A stretch of 64,000 nt of DNA from Ramlibacter ginsenosidimutans (lineage in GTDB: Bacteria > Pseudomonadota > Gammaproteobacteria > Burkholderiales > Burkholderiaceae_C), in assembly GCF_016654015.1 (NCBI RefSeq), contig NZ_JAEPWM010000014.1, positions 29,606 through 93,605 on the forward strand, read 5' to 3'. Under the pieces are notes generated by a model. It did not search any database. It saw nothing but the letters and a program-made list of their open reading frames with translations, and was not told where the DNA came from. Below, in pieces: positions 29,035 through 38,293 of the stretch (within the stretch, counting starts at the first letter, position 1; each line of letters starts with the position of its first letter). A program made the position numbers and the translations under genes.

Positions 29035-30369
29035 ATGAACTTTTTGTTCCGCAGCCTGCACTTGCCCGGGCTGAAAGGCCGCCTGCGGGGGATGTTCAAC
29101 CTGAACGATCCCCGGTGGGGGCGCGGCGACGACAAGAACGAAGGCCAGCGCTCCGAGGGCAAGGGTCCCAACCAGGGGCCGCCGGACCTCGACGAGCTCT
29201 GGCGTGACTTCAACCGCAAGCTCGGCGGCCTGTTCGGCCGGCGCGGCGGCGGCAACTACGGCGGCGGCAACGGCGGCAACTTCCAGCCCGACATGAAGAG
29301 CGCCGGCGTCGGCGCCGGCCTGATCGCCATCGTGGTGGTCGTCATCTGGATGGGCACCGGCATCTTCATCGTGCAGGAAGGGCAGCAGGCCGTCGTCACG
29401 CGCTTCGGCCGCTACAGCGCCACCGTGGGCGCGGGCTTCAACTGGCGGCTGCCGTACCCGATCGAGCGGCACGAGATCGTCAGCGTCACCCAGATCCGCG
29501 CCGTGGACGTGGGCCGCGACAGCGTGATCCGCGCCACCGGCCTGAAGGACTCGGCCATGCTGACCGAGGACGAGAACATCGTCGAGATCAAGTTCGCCGT
29601 GCAGTACCGCCTGAACGACGCGCGCGCCTGGCTGTTCGAAAGCAAGAACCCGCAGGAAGCGGTGGTGCAGGCCGCAGAGACGGCGGTGCGCGAGGTGGTC
29701 GGCAAGATGCGCATGGACTCGGCGCTTGCGGAAGAGCGCGACCAGATCGCGCCGCGCGTGCGCGCGCTGATGCAGCAGATCCTGGACCGCTACAAGATCG
29801 GCGTCGAGGTGGTCGGAGTCAACCTGCAGCAAGGCGGCGCGCGTCCGCCCGAGCAGGTGCAGGCGGCGTTCGACGACGTGCTGCGCGCCGGCCAGGAACG
29901 CGAGCGCGCCAAGAACGAAGCGCAGGCCTACGCCAACGACGTGATCCCCCGCGCGGTGGGCGCCGCCTCGCGCCTGCAGCAGGAGGCCGACGGCTACAAG
30001 TCGCGCATCGTCGCGCAGGCACAGGGCGACGCGCAGCGCTTCAAGTCGCTGCTCGCCGAATACCAGCGGGCGCCGCAGGTGACGCGCGACCGCATGTACA
30101 TCGACACCATGCAGCAGATCTACAGCAACGTGACCAAGGTGATGGTGGAGACCCGCGCGGGCGGCAACATGCTGTTCCTGCCCCTCGACAAGATCCTGCA
30201 GCAGGTCTCGTCCGCCGGAGCCGCGCAGCAGCAGCAGCCCGCACCGGCGCCTGCGCCGGCGCCGGATGCGTCGGTGCCGCTGCCCGGCGCCACGCCGAGC
30301 TCGTCCACGAGCGCATCCGACGCGCGTGCGCGCGACAACGGCCGCAGCCGCGACAGGGAGGGCAGGTAA
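29035..30369 (+). CDS. hflK: HflK subunit of the HflKC membrane complex
   Basis: 444 residues. A Gly-rich cytoplasmic start (RRGGGNYGGGNGGN) precedes one transmembrane helix (about 91-113), then the SPFH/prohibitin domain (GQQAVVTRFGRYSATVGAGFNW) and a coiled coil. The Pro/Ser-rich tail is variable. HflK and HflC form a large periplasmic cage around FtsH that limits access of membrane substrates. hflC is 85 bases downstream; that gap holds a family D repeat. Confidence 0.95.
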   Translation: MNFLFRSLHLPGLKGRLRGMFNLNDPRWGRGDDKNEGQRSEGKGPNQGPPDLDELWRDFNRKLGGLFGRRGGGNYGGGNGGNFQPDMKSAGVGAGLIAIVVVVIWMGTGIFIVQEGQQAVVTRFGRYSATVGAGFNWRLPYPIERHEIVSVTQIRAVDVGRDSVIRATGLKDSAMLTEDENIVEIKFAVQYRLNDARAWLFESKNPQEAVVQAAETAVREVVGKMRMDSALAEERDQIAPRVRALMQQILDRYKIGVEVVGVNLQQGGARPPEQVQAAFDDVLRAGQERERAKNEAQAYANDVIPRAVGAASRLQQEADGYKSRIVAQAQGDAQRFKSLLAEYQRAPQVTRDRMYIDTMQQIYSNVTKVMVETRAGGNMLFLPLDKILQQVSSAGAAQQQQPAPAPAPAPDASVPLPGATPSSSTSASDARARDNGRSRDREGR

Positions 30370-30454
30370 TGCGCCCCCAAGCTCGAAACTTCGTTCACTC
30401 GCTGCCCCCCGAGGGGGCGCCCGGCCTCCTTGAGGCGGCTCGGCGGAGGCCGTC
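30370..30454 (+). repeat. CCCCCCGAGGGGGC-type palindromic repeat in the hflK-hflC gap (family D)
   Basis: The 85-base gap reads GCCCCCAAGCTCGAAACTTCG, then GCTGCCCCCCGAGGGGGCG and CGGCCTCCTTGAGGCGGC. The central CCCCC-CGAG-GGGGC is a strong hairpin. The same blocks in the same order occur inverted inside rlmN (18713-18793). It separates two genes normally translated together and ends directly before the hflC start. Confidence 0.75.
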
Positions 30455-31378
30455 ATGAATCGCATCGGTTTCATCGTTACCCTGCTGCTGGTCGCGCTCG
30501 CGCTGCTCAGCTCCATGCTGTTCGTCGTCGACCAGCGCCAGTTCGGCGTGGTCTACGCGCTCGGACAGGTGAAGGAAGTCATCAGCGAGCCCGGCCTGAA
30601 GTTCAAGCTGCCGCCGCCGCTGCAGAACGTGAGCTACATCGACAAGCGCCTGCTGACGCTGGACAGCGTCGACACCGAGCCCATGCTGACCGCGGAAAAG
30701 CAGCGCGTGGTGATCGACTGGTACGTGCGCTGGCGCATCGCCGACCCGCTCGCGTACATCCGCAACGTCGGCCTCGACGAAGCGGCGGGCGCGAACCAGC
30801 TCAATCGCGTGGTGCGCAACTCCTTCCAGGAAGAGATCAACCGCTTCACCGTGCGCGAACTGCTGTCCGACAAGCGCGAGCAGCTGATGTCCGACGTCAA
30901 GCGCGAGGTGACTGCCGCGGTGAAGGGCGCCAAGCCCTGGGGCATCGACATCGTGGACGTGCGCATCACGCGCGCCGACTACGTCGAGGCGATCACCGAG
31001 TCCGTCTACCGCCGCATGGAGGCCGAGCGCAAGCGCGTGGCCAACGAGCTGCGTTCCACCGGCGCCGCGGAAGGCGAGAAGATCCGCGCCGACGCCGACC
31101 GCCAGCGCGAAGTCACCGTGGCCAACGCCTACCGCGACGCGCAGAAGGTGAAGGGCGAGGGCGATGCGCAGGCCGCGGCCATCTACGCCGAGGCCTTCGG
31201 GCGCGACCCGCAGTTCGCCCAGTTCTATCGCAGCCTCGAGGCGTACAAGGCCAGCTTCAACAAGAAGAGCGACGTGGTGGTGGTCGATCCGCAGGGCAGC
31301 GACTTCTTCCGCACGTTCCGCAACGGCGGCTCGGGGGGCACGACGCCGACTGCGCCCGCGACCGGCACACGCCGCTGA
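30455..31378 (+). CDS. hflC: HflC subunit of the HflKC membrane complex
   Basis: 307 residues: an N-terminal transmembrane helix (about 5-25, LLLVALALLSSMLFVVDQRQ region), SPFH domain, and a long helix ending near residue 230; the tail is Gly/Thr-rich. It includes YIDKRLLTLDSVDTEPMLTA, typical of HflC. Works with HflK around FtsH. The ATG at 30455 lies immediately after the repeat with no strong ribosome-binding site. Confidence 0.95.
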   Translation: MNRIGFIVTLLLVALALLSSMLFVVDQRQFGVVYALGQVKEVISEPGLKFKLPPPLQNVSYIDKRLLTLDSVDTEPMLTAEKQRVVIDWYVRWRIADPLAYIRNVGLDEAAGANQLNRVVRNSFQEEINRFTVRELLSDKREQLMSDVKREVTAAVKGAKPWGIDIVDVRITRADYVEAITESVYRRMEAERKRVANELRSTGAAEGEKIRADADRQREVTVANAYRDAQKVKGEGDAQAAAIYAEAFGRDPQFAQFYRSLEAYKASFNKKSDVVVVDPQGSDFFRTFRNGGSGGTTPTAPATGTRR

Positions 31379-31381
31379 GCC

Positions 31382-31570
31382 TTGGACAGCAACACCTTCT
31401 GGACGGCGCTGGCGCTCGTCCTGGTGCTGGAAGGGCTCTTCCCCTTCCTGTCCCCCGGCGGCTGGCGCCAGACCTTCCTCAAGCTGATGGAACTGCGCGA
31501 CGGCCAGCTGCGCTTCTTCGGCCTCACCGCCATCCTGATCGGCGTGCTCACGCTGTGGCTGCTGAATTGA
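31382..31570 (+). CDS. Small DUF2065 membrane protein (YjeT-like)
   Basis: 62 residues with two hydrophobic helices around GLFPFLSPGGWRQTFLKLMEL, the DUF2065 signature. It starts with TTG three bases after the hflC stop, the same place as yjeT after hflC in E. coli. Function unknown; presumed inner-membrane protein co-transcribed with hflKC. Confidence 0.88.
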   Translation: MDSNTFWTALALVLVLEGLFPFLSPGGWRQTFLKLMELRDGQLRFFGLTAILIGVLTLWLLN

Positions 31571-31615
31571 GCATCGCGTTGCGCTGATCTTGAACACGGC
31601 GTGGGCGCGGGCAAG

Positions 31616-31785
31616 AGAACGCAGAGGACGCAAAGGTTACGCAGAGGAATTCCTTCAGGAAGAGGACCTCAACCTGCGCACCTCGTTGCCGCAGGAATGC
31701 TGCGCGTAGCGTCCAAAGAATATCCTTGCATCTGAGATTCTCTGCGTCCTCTGCGTAACCTCTGCGCCCTCTGCGTTCACCTGCC
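31616..31785. repeat. GCAGAG-unit dyad repeat, copy 2 with long spacer (family B)
   Basis: Left arm 31616-31649 (AACGCAGAGGACGCAAAGG, TTACGCAGAGG) and right arm 31737-31781 (TTCTCTGCGTCCTCTGCG, TAACCTCTGCG, CCCTCTGCGTTCAC) face each other across about 88 bases. It occupies half of the 327-base gap before hisZ; the remainder carries a TAGAAT box near hisZ. Confidence 0.85.
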
Positions 31786-31864
31786 CGATCTCGCGCCAGC
31801 CCTCATTCCCGGACGCTCCTCACCAGCGCCGACGCCGCCAGGTCATCCATTCGGCGCACCCCGG

Positions 31865-31870
31865 TAGAAT
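31865..31870 (+). promoter_or_regulatory. Candidate -10 box for hisZ-purA
   Basis: TAGAAT lies 28 bases before the hisZ ATG within GGTAGAATCACGG, a form often seen at Burkholderiales promoters. No convincing -35 is visible. Its position after the repeat suggests hisZ-purA can be started separately from hflKC. Confidence 0.4.
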
Positions 31871-31897
31871 CACGGTTTTAACAGCCCACCGCTTTCC

Positions 31898-33061
31898 ATG
31901 TCCGCCTGGGTCCTGCCGGATCACATCGCCGATGTGTTGCCTTCCGAGGCCCGGCACATCGAAGAACTGCGCCGCGAGCTGCTCGACACCGCACGTGCTT
32001 ATGGCTACGAGCTGGTGATGCCGCCGATGCTGGAGCACCTCGAGTCGCTCCTGACCGGCACCGGCGAGGCGCTGGACCTGCAGACCTTCAAGCTGGTGGA
32101 CCAGCTCTCCGGCCGCATGCTGGGCCTGCGCGCCGACACCACGCCGCAGGTGGCGCGCATCGATGCGCACCTCCTCAATCGCCAGGGCGTCGCCCGCCTG
32201 TGCTACTGCGGGCCCGTGCTGCACACGCGGCCGGACCGCCCGCACGCTACGCGCGAGCCCTTGCAGTTCGGCGCGGAGATCTACGGCCATGCCGGCCTCG
32301 AGGCCGACCTGGAAATCCTGCAACTCGCGCTCGACTGCCTGCGGGCGACCAAGGTGGAGCCGCTCACGCTGGACATGGCGGACGCACGCATCGTCCGTTC
32401 GCTGCTCTCCGGCACGGCCCTGGGCAGCGACCGCCTCGCTGCGCTGCATGCGGCGCTCGCGGCAAAGGACGCCACCGAGCTCGCCACGCTGACCCGCGAC
32501 TTGCCCCAGGCCACGCGCGAGGCGCTGCTGGCCCTGATCGGCCTCTACGGCGACGCGAAGGTGCTGGCCGAGGCCGCGAAGGTGCTGCCGCCGACGCCCG
32601 GCATCCGGCAGGGCCTGGAGCACCTGCAATGGCTGGCCGGCCACGTGGAAGGCGCGCGCGTCTCGTTCGACCTCGCCGACCTGCGCGGCTACGCCTACTA
32701 CAGCGGTGTGCGCTTCGGCATCTACACGCCGGGCGCGAGCGATGCGCTCGTGCGCGGCGGCCGCTACGACGAAGTCGGGGCGGTGTTCGGCCGCAACCGG
32801 CCGGCCGTGGGCTTCAGCCTGGACGTGCGCGAGCTGGTCGGCGTGGCCGGCAAGCGGCCGCTGAAGGCGGCCATTCGCGCGCCCTGGCCGGACACGGGCG
32901 CCGGCGGCGCCGAACTGCGCGCCGCCATCGCCGCGCTGCGCCACGCCGGCGAAGTCGTGGTGTGTGCGCTGCCCGGGCACGACAGCGAAGTGGAAGAGTT
33001 CCACTGCGACCGCGAACTCGCGCGCGATGCGGCCGGCCGCTGGGCCGTCCGCTCCCTCTGA
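31898..33061 (+). CDS. hisZ: ATP phosphoribosyltransferase regulatory subunit
   Basis: 387 residues related to the catalytic core of histidyl-tRNA synthetase but lacking aminoacylation. RADTTPQVARIDAHLL replaces the HisS motif, and YYSGVRFGIYTPGASDALVRGGRYDEV is the regulatory-fold signature. HisZ forms a hetero-octamer with the short HisG to start histidine synthesis; hisG is not in the window. The hflC-hisZ-purA order is typical of this lineage. Confidence 0.95.
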   Translation: MSAWVLPDHIADVLPSEARHIEELRRELLDTARAYGYELVMPPMLEHLESLLTGTGEALDLQTFKLVDQLSGRMLGLRADTTPQVARIDAHLLNRQGVARLCYCGPVLHTRPDRPHATREPLQFGAEIYGHAGLEADLEILQLALDCLRATKVEPLTLDMADARIVRSLLSGTALGSDRLAALHAALAAKDATELATLTRDLPQATREALLALIGLYGDAKVLAEAAKVLPPTPGIRQGLEHLQWLAGHVEGARVSFDLADLRGYAYYSGVRFGIYTPGASDALVRGGRYDEVGAVFGRNRPAVGFSLDVRELVGVAGKRPLKAAIRAPWPDTGAGGAELRAAIAALRHAGEVVVCALPGHDSEVEEFHCDRELARDAAGRWAVRSL

Positions 33062-33094
33062 TCCTCCCAACATTCTTTTCGCGAAGAGCAAGTC

Positions 33095-34426
33095 ATGACG
33101 AAGACGAAGGGCCGCAATGTGGTCGTGGTCGGCACCCAGTGGGGCGACGAAGGCAAGGGCAAGCTGGTCGACTGGCTGACCGAGATGGCGCAGGGCGTGG
33201 TGCGCTTCCACGGCGGCCACAACGCCGGCCACACGCTGGTGATCAACGGCGTGAAGACGGCGCTGCACCTCATTCCCAGCGGCATCATGCGGCCCGGCGT
33301 GAAGTGCTACATCGGCAACGGCGTGGTGCTGTCCCCCGGCAAGCTGATCGAGGAGATGGAAGGCCTGGAGAAGGCCGGCGTGGAGGTGCGCTCGCGCCTG
33401 CGCATCAGCGATGCCTGCCCGCTGATCCTGCCCTTCCACGCGGCGCTGGACATCGCGCGCGAAGCGTTCCGCGAGAAGGGCGGCAGCGAGAAGATCGGCA
33501 CCACCGGCCGCGGCATCGGCCCGGCCTACGAAGACAAGATCGCACGGCGCGCGCTGCGCGTGCAGGACCTCAAGCACCCCGAACGCTTCGCCGCGAAGCT
33601 GAAGGAACTGCTGGAGCTGCACAACTTCATGCTCACGCAGTACCTGCATGCCCAGCCCGTCGACTACCAGCAAGTCCTGGACGAGGCGCTGCGCCACGGC
33701 GAGATCCTGCGTCCGATGATGGCCGACGTCTCGCGCGAGCTGAACGAGGCGCACCTGCACGGCGACAACCTGCTGTTCGAGGGCGCCCAGGGCACGCTGC
33801 TGGACGTGGACCACGGCACCTATCCCTACGTCACCTCCAGCAACTGCGTGGCGGGCAATGCCTCGGCGGGCGCCGGCGTCGGCCCGGGCATGCTGCACTA
33901 CATCCTGGGCATCACCAAGGCCTACTGCACGCGCGTGGGCGGCGGGCCGTTCCCGACCGAGCTGGATTGGGAGAAGCCCGGCACGGTGGGCTATCACCTG
34001 TCCACGGTGGGCGCGGAGAAGGGCGTGACCACGGGACGTTCGCGTCGCTGCGGCTGGTTCGACGCGGCGCTGCTCAAGCGCAGCGCGCAGGTCAACGGCT
34101 TGTCGGGCCTGTGCATCACCAAGCTGGACGTGCTCGATGGCCTGAAGGAACTGCAGCTGTGCACCGGCTACGAGCTCGATGGCGAGTACACGGACATCCT
34201 GCCGCTCGGCGCCGACGAGATCGCGCGCTGCAAGCCGGTGTACGAGACCATGGAAGGCTGGAGCGAGTCCACCGTGGGCGTGACCCAGTACGACAAGCTG
34301 CCGCTGAATGCGCGCCTGTACCTGCAGCGCATCCAGCAGGTCACGGGCGTGCCCGTCGATATCATCTCGACCAGCCCGGATCGCGACCACACGATCATGA
34401 TGCGGCACCCCTACCTGGCCGATTGA
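33095..34426 (+). CDS. purA: Adenylosuccinate synthase
   Basis: 443 residues. It converts IMP and aspartate to adenylosuccinate with GTP in AMP synthesis. The GTP loop is GTQWGDEGKGK near residue 13, followed by HNAGHTLV, and GTTGRGIGPAYEDK binds IMP. TTGRSRRCGWFD is the aspartate-loop region. A GAAGAGCAAG lies before the ATG. The phosphoribosyltransferase follows 16 bases later. Confidence 0.97.
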   Translation: MTKTKGRNVVVVGTQWGDEGKGKLVDWLTEMAQGVVRFHGGHNAGHTLVINGVKTALHLIPSGIMRPGVKCYIGNGVVLSPGKLIEEMEGLEKAGVEVRSRLRISDACPLILPFHAALDIAREAFREKGGSEKIGTTGRGIGPAYEDKIARRALRVQDLKHPERFAAKLKELLELHNFMLTQYLHAQPVDYQQVLDEALRHGEILRPMMADVSRELNEAHLHGDNLLFEGAQGTLLDVDHGTYPYVTSSNCVAGNASAGAGVGPGMLHYILGITKAYCTRVGGGPFPTELDWEKPGTVGYHLSTVGAEKGVTTGRSRRCGWFDAALLKRSAQVNGLSGLCITKLDVLDGLKELQLCTGYELDGEYTDILPLGADEIARCKPVYETMEGWSESTVGVTQYDKLPLNARLYLQRIQQVTGVPVDIISTSPDRDHTIMMRHPYLAD

Positions 34427-34442
34427 GCAGAGGAACAAGAGC

Positions 34443-34967
34443 ATGTTGACGGAAGACGGCAAGCACCTGTACGTAAGCTACGACGAGTACCACAACCTCT
34501 GCGAGAAGCTCGCGATCAAGGTCCACCAGTCGGGATGGGCGTTCGACACCATCCTGTGCCTGGCGCGCGGCGGCATGCGTCCCGGCGACATCCTGTCGCG
34601 CATCTTCGACAAGCCGCTGGCGATCATGTCCACGAGCTCGTACCGCGCCGAGGCGGGCACGGTGCAGGGGCACCTGGACATCGCGCACTACATCACCACG
34701 CCGCGCGGCGAGATCGCGGGCAAGGTGCTGCTGGTCGACGACCTCGCGGACTCCGGCCACACGCTGCACAAGGTGGTGGAGATGCTGCGCAGCAAGTACC
34801 CCAAGGTGACCGAACTGCGCACCGCCGTTCTCTGGACCAAGGGCTTGTCGAAGTTCTCGGCGGACTACTCGGTGGAGTTCCTGCCGACGAATCCCTGGAT
34901 CCACCAGCCGTTCGAGACGTACGACAACATGCGCCCGGAGAAGCTGCTGGAGAAGTGGAAGGTCTGA
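34443..34967 (+). CDS. Type I phosphoribosyltransferase (hypoxanthine/guanine type)
   Basis: 174 residues with a PRPP-binding loop VLLVDDLADSGHTL (about 97-110) and a hydrophobic start typical of purine phosphoribosyltransferases. It would salvage a purine base to a nucleotide, which suits its place just after purA. Which base (hypoxanthine, guanine or xanthine) cannot be told from the sequence. Its close spacing indicates purA co-transcription. Confidence 0.85.
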   Translation: MLTEDGKHLYVSYDEYHNLCEKLAIKVHQSGWAFDTILCLARGGMRPGDILSRIFDKPLAIMSTSSYRAEAGTVQGHLDIAHYITTPRGEIAGKVLLVDDLADSGHTLHKVVEMLRSKYPKVTELRTAVLWTKGLSKFSADYSVEFLPTNPWIHQPFETYDNMRPEKLLEKWKV

Positions 34968-34987
34968 GCGAAAGCGGGAGCGGACTA

Positions 34988-35088
34988 CCGGACGCAGAGG
35001 TCGCAAAAGGGAACAGCCAAAGGTCGCAAAAAAGACCTTCCTGAAATGGAAGTCCTTTTGCGTCCTCTGCGAAACCTCTGCGTCCGGA
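34988..35088. repeat. GCAGAG-unit dyad repeat, copy 3 (family B)
   Basis: Left arm CCGGACGCAGAGGTCGCAAA and following AAAGGTCGCAAAAAAGACC; right arm TTTTGCGTCCTCTGCG, AACCTCTGCGTCCGG (35056-35087). The outer ends CCGGACGCAGAG and CTCTGCGTCCGG pair perfectly. It fills the centre of the 176-base gap before the next gene, where a TAGGAT near 35131 may be a -10. Confidence 0.8.
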
Positions 35089-35143
35089 TGTTGGTCGTTT
35101 CTCCGTCAGCGTCTACGGACGCAGCCCCGGGTAGGATGACGGC

Positions 35144-36361
35144 ATGAGCAAGCCGGTCACCGATCTCATCCACCATCCCTACCAGCCGCCCGCGGGCTTC
35201 CAGGCGCCCCAGCCGGGCGTCTACAAGGCTTCCACGGTCATCTTCGCCAACGTTGCCGCCATGCGGGCGCGCGACTGGAAGCACAAGACCGGCTACACCT
35301 ACGGGCTGCACGGCACGCCCACGACCTTCCTGCTGGAGGAGCGCATCGCGGCGCTCGAAGGCGGCGCGCAGTGCGTGCTGGTGCCCAGCGGGCTGGCGGC
35401 CATCGCCAACGTCGCCATGGCGCTGCTGAAGTCGGGCGACGAGGTCCTGCTGCCGGACAACGTCTACGGCCCCAGCCGCGCGCTCGCCGACGGCGAGTTG
35501 CAGGGCTGGGGCATCACGCACCAGCTCTACGACCCGATGAAGCCGCAAGACCTGGAGGCACGCATCGGCGGCAAGACGAAGCTGGTGTGGCTGGAAGCGC
35601 CGGGCTCGGTGACCATGGAGTTCCCGCCGCTGGCGCACCTGGCCCACATCTGCCGCCAGCGCGGCGTGACCAGCGCCCTCGACAACACCTGGGGCGCGGG
35701 CCTGGCCTTCAACGGCTTCGATCTCGGCCGGGGCGCCCGCTTCGCGGCGGGCAGCGGCGCCGACATCGTGGTGCAGGCGCTGACGAAATACCCCAGCGGC
35801 GGCGGCGACGTCCTCATGGGCAGCATCGTGACGCGCGACGAGAAGCTGCACCAGGCACTGAAGCTCACGCATATGCGCACGGGTTTCGGCGTGGGCGGCA
35901 ACGATGCCGAGGCGGTGCTGCGTTCGCTGCCCAGCATGGCGGTGCGCTACCGTGCGCACGACGCCGCCGCGCGCCAGCTCGCGCGCTGGCTGCAAGGACG
36001 CGAGGAGATCTCGCAGGTGCTGCACCCGGCCTTGCCCGGCTCCCCTGGCCACGAACACTGGCAGGCCCTGTGCGGCGAGGATGGCCTGGCCGCCGGCCTG
36101 TTCTCGGTGGTGTTCGACGAGCGCTTCGCGACCCGGCAGGTCGACGCCTTCTGCGACGCGCTGAAGCTCTTCAAGCTGGGCTACTCCTGGGGCGGACCCA
36201 TGTCGCTCGTGGTTCCCTACGACATTCCCTCCATGCGCAGCCGCACCCTGGGCACCTGGACCCACAAGGGCGTGCTGGTGCGCTTCTCCGTCGGATTGGA
36301 GGATCCCGAGGACCTGCAGGCCGACCTGGCACAGGCCCTGGAGGCGTTGCAGCGCGGGTGA
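35144..36361 (+). CDS. Cystathionine beta-lyase-like PLP enzyme
   Basis: 405-residue Cys/Met-metabolism PLP enzyme. The PLP lysine is Lys215 in QALTKYPSGGGDVLMGS, and substrate-loop features YTYGLHGTPTTFLLEERIAALEGG are as in MetC. It would cleave cystathionine (or cystine) to homocysteine, pyruvate and ammonia. Cystathionine gamma-synthase/lyase members share the fold; the GLHGTPT and SYSWGGP-like GYSWGGPMS motifs favour MetC. It has no operon partners. Confidence 0.88.
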   Translation: MSKPVTDLIHHPYQPPAGFQAPQPGVYKASTVIFANVAAMRARDWKHKTGYTYGLHGTPTTFLLEERIAALEGGAQCVLVPSGLAAIANVAMALLKSGDEVLLPDNVYGPSRALADGELQGWGITHQLYDPMKPQDLEARIGGKTKLVWLEAPGSVTMEFPPLAHLAHICRQRGVTSALDNTWGAGLAFNGFDLGRGARFAAGSGADIVVQALTKYPSGGGDVLMGSIVTRDEKLHQALKLTHMRTGFGVGGNDAEAVLRSLPSMAVRYRAHDAAARQLARWLQGREEISQVLHPALPGSPGHEHWQALCGEDGLAAGLFSVVFDERFATRQVDAFCDALKLFKLGYSWGGPMSLVVPYDIPSMRSRTLGTWTHKGVLVRFSVGLEDPEDLQADLAQALEALQRG

Positions 36362-36415
36362 ACCCCGAGGACGCGGGCTCGCGCCGGAGCTACGCTGGGC
36401 CCGGAGGAGCACCGC

Positions 36416-37210
36416 ATGGAGCATCCCGTTCCCGACAGCGAAGGCGGGGCGCCGGTCGCCGCGCCGCCCCGGCCGCAGGTGCGTGATCTCGCTTTCGCCG
36501 CGCCGCTGCGCTGGCTGGCGCGGGGCGCGCGCGACCTGCGCGCGCACCCCTGGATCGCGGCGTTCTACGGCGTCGCCTTCTGGATGATGGCCGTCACGCT
36601 GGCGCTCGTGTTCCAGCACAGTCCCGAGTACACGATGACGATCGTGTCGGGTTGCCTGCTGGTCGGCCCCTTCCTGGCGATGGGCCTGTACGAGGTGAGC
36701 CGCAAGCGCGAACGCGGCGAGCCGCCCAGCCTGCCCGACTCGCTCACCTGCTGGGACCGCCACCTGGGCAGCATGGGCCTGCTGGTGCTCGTGCTGACGG
36801 TGCTGGAACTGCTGTGGGGCCGCGCCTCGCTGGTGGTGTTCGCGGTGTTCTTCAACACCGGCATGCCCTCGACGGCGAGCGTGCTGCAGGCCGTGTTCAA
36901 CCCGCGCAACTGGGAGTTCCTGGCCGTCTACACGGTGGTGGGCAGCATCTTCGCCGTGCTGGTGTTCTGCAGCACGGTGGTGTCGATCCCGATGATCCTG
37001 GACCGCGACACCGACGCGGTGACCGCCGCCATCACCAGCTTCGGCGTGGTCCTGCAGAACACGGCGACGATGCTGCTGTGGGGCGCGCTGGTGGTCGGGC
37101 TCACGCTGCTGGCGCTGTGGCCGTGGGCGCTGGGCATCCTGATCGTCGGCCCGTGGCTGGGGCATGCCAGCTGGCATGCGTATCGCGAAGCCGTGGGCTG
37201 GGACGCGTGA
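36416..37210 (+). CDS. DUF2189 integral membrane protein
   Basis: 264 residues: a Pro-rich cytoplasmic start, then about six hydrophobic helices (first near 45-65, last near 225-250). RDLRAHPWIAAFYGVAFW and the PLPMGLYEVSRKRERGEPPSL-like GPFLAMGLYEVSRKRE segment are typical of DUF2189. No function is known for the family. It stands alone between metC-like and mnmH genes. Confidence 0.85.
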   Translation: MEHPVPDSEGGAPVAAPPRPQVRDLAFAAPLRWLARGARDLRAHPWIAAFYGVAFWMMAVTLALVFQHSPEYTMTIVSGCLLVGPFLAMGLYEVSRKRERGEPPSLPDSLTCWDRHLGSMGLLVLVLTVLELLWGRASLVVFAVFFNTGMPSTASVLQAVFNPRNWEFLAVYTVVGSIFAVLVFCSTVVSIPMILDRDTDAVTAAITSFGVVLQNTATMLLWGALVVGLTLLALWPWALGILIVGPWLGHASWHAYREAVGWDA

Positions 37211-37214
37211 GGCG

Positions 37215-37250
37215 GGCGGCCTCGCGCAGCCACGCTCTCACGAGGCCGCC
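37215..37250. terminator. Hairpin between convergent DUF2189 and mnmH genes
   Basis: GGCGGCCTCG (37215-37224) and CGAGGCCGCC (37241-37250) are perfectly complementary 10-base arms with a 16-base loop. The right arm is the last coding part of mnmH. No T tract follows on either strand. Confidence 0.4.
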
Positions 37251-38293
37251 AGCTCCTGCGCCAGCGCTGCCATCGCCTCGGGCGAGCGGTCGTGCGGCGC
37301 GATGCTCCTCGCCTGCGCGAACTGCCGGAAGTTGCGCTCCGTCGAACTGGCATAGCCCGGGTCGTAGTGCTTCAACAGCAGTTCGCGCACGACCGGTTCG
37401 ATCTCGCCCGCACGCACCTGCGCCTGCCAGCGTTCCACCTGTTCGCGCCCGCGCAATTGCACCAGGGCAGCTAGGCGCTGGCAGAACAGCTCCCGGTCGC
37501 GGCTGAAGAAGGCGTAGTCCTCCAGCAGCAGTTGCACGCGCTCGTCGTCGGGCAGGTCCAGCCGCAGGCAGGCACTGGTGCGCATCGCCGCGATCAACGA
37601 TTCGGGCACCGCGACGTTCCCCACCTTGCGGCTTTCGCTTTCCACGTACACCGGACGGGCCGCGTCGAAGCCGCGCAGCTTCTCCCACACGAGGGTATCG
37701 AAGCGCTTTTGCGTCGGTTGCGGCTGCCCCGGGATCAGGCCCAGCACCGAGCTGCGATGGCTGGCCAGCGCTTCGAGGTCCAGCACCTGCGCGCCCGCGG
37801 CTTCCAGCGCCTGCAGCAGCCGCGTCTTGCCCGAGCCGGTCGGGCCGCACACGACGCGGAACGACAGGCGCTGCGCGAGCGACGGGAGCTCCGCCAGCAG
37901 GGCGGCGCGGAAGGCTTTGTAGCCGCCTTCGACCAGCGTCACGTTGAAGCCGATCTGGCCCAGCACCAGCGACAGCGCGCCGCTGCGCTGGCCGCCGCGC
38001 CAGCAGTACACGAGCGGCTTCCAGCCCTTGGGCTTGTCGATCACGTGCTGTTCGATGTGTCGGGCGATGTTCGCCGACACCAGCGCGGCGCCGCGCTTGC
38101 GGGCCTCGAAGGGACTGACCTGCTTGTAGAGCGTGCCCACCTCGTGCCGCTGCGCGTTGTCCAGCGACGGCCAGTTCACCGCGTCGGGCAGGTGGTCCTC
38201 GGCGTACTCGTTCTCGCTGCGCGCATCGATGATCGCGTCGAACTCGGCGAGTCGCGCGATCGCCTCGGTGGCCGGAACAGGACGCACGCTCAT
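37238..38293 (-). CDS. mnmH: tRNA 2-selenouridine synthase
   Basis: 351 residues: an N-terminal rhodanese domain with the catalytic cysteine at Cys97 in YCWRGGQRS, the same position as in E. coli SelU, and a C-terminal P-loop domain (GPTGSGKT, 150-157). It replaces sulfur by selenium in wobble 2-thiouridine of tRNA via geranylated intermediates. It needs selenophosphate from SelD, not present here. Its start overlaps the esterase stop by four bases. Confidence 0.95.
   Translation of the reverse strand: MSVRPVPATEAIARLAEFDAIIDARSENEYAEDHLPDAVNWPSLDNAQRHEVGTLYKQVSPFEARKRGAALVSANIARHIEQHVIDKPKGWKPLVYCWRGGQRSGALSLVLGQIGFNVTLVEGGYKAFRAALLAELPSLAQRLSFRVVCGPTGSGKTRLLQALEAAGAQVLDLEALASHRSSVLGLIPGQPQPTQKRFDTLVWEKLRGFDAARPVYVESESRKVGNVAVPESLIAAMRTSACLRLDLPDDERVQLLLEDYAFFSRDRELFCQRLAALVQLRGREQVERWQAQVRAGEIEPVVRELLLKHYDPGYASSTERNFRQFAQARSIAPHDRSPEAMAALAQELAAS

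Noticed and set aside
31820..34462. 880-codon minus-strand frame opposite hisZ and purA
   Set aside because: Opposes two well-defined conserved genes and has no recognisable motif.
37238..38293. Selenoprotein biosynthesis locus
   Set aside because: mnmH alone is present; no selA, selB, selD or tRNA-Sec is seen.
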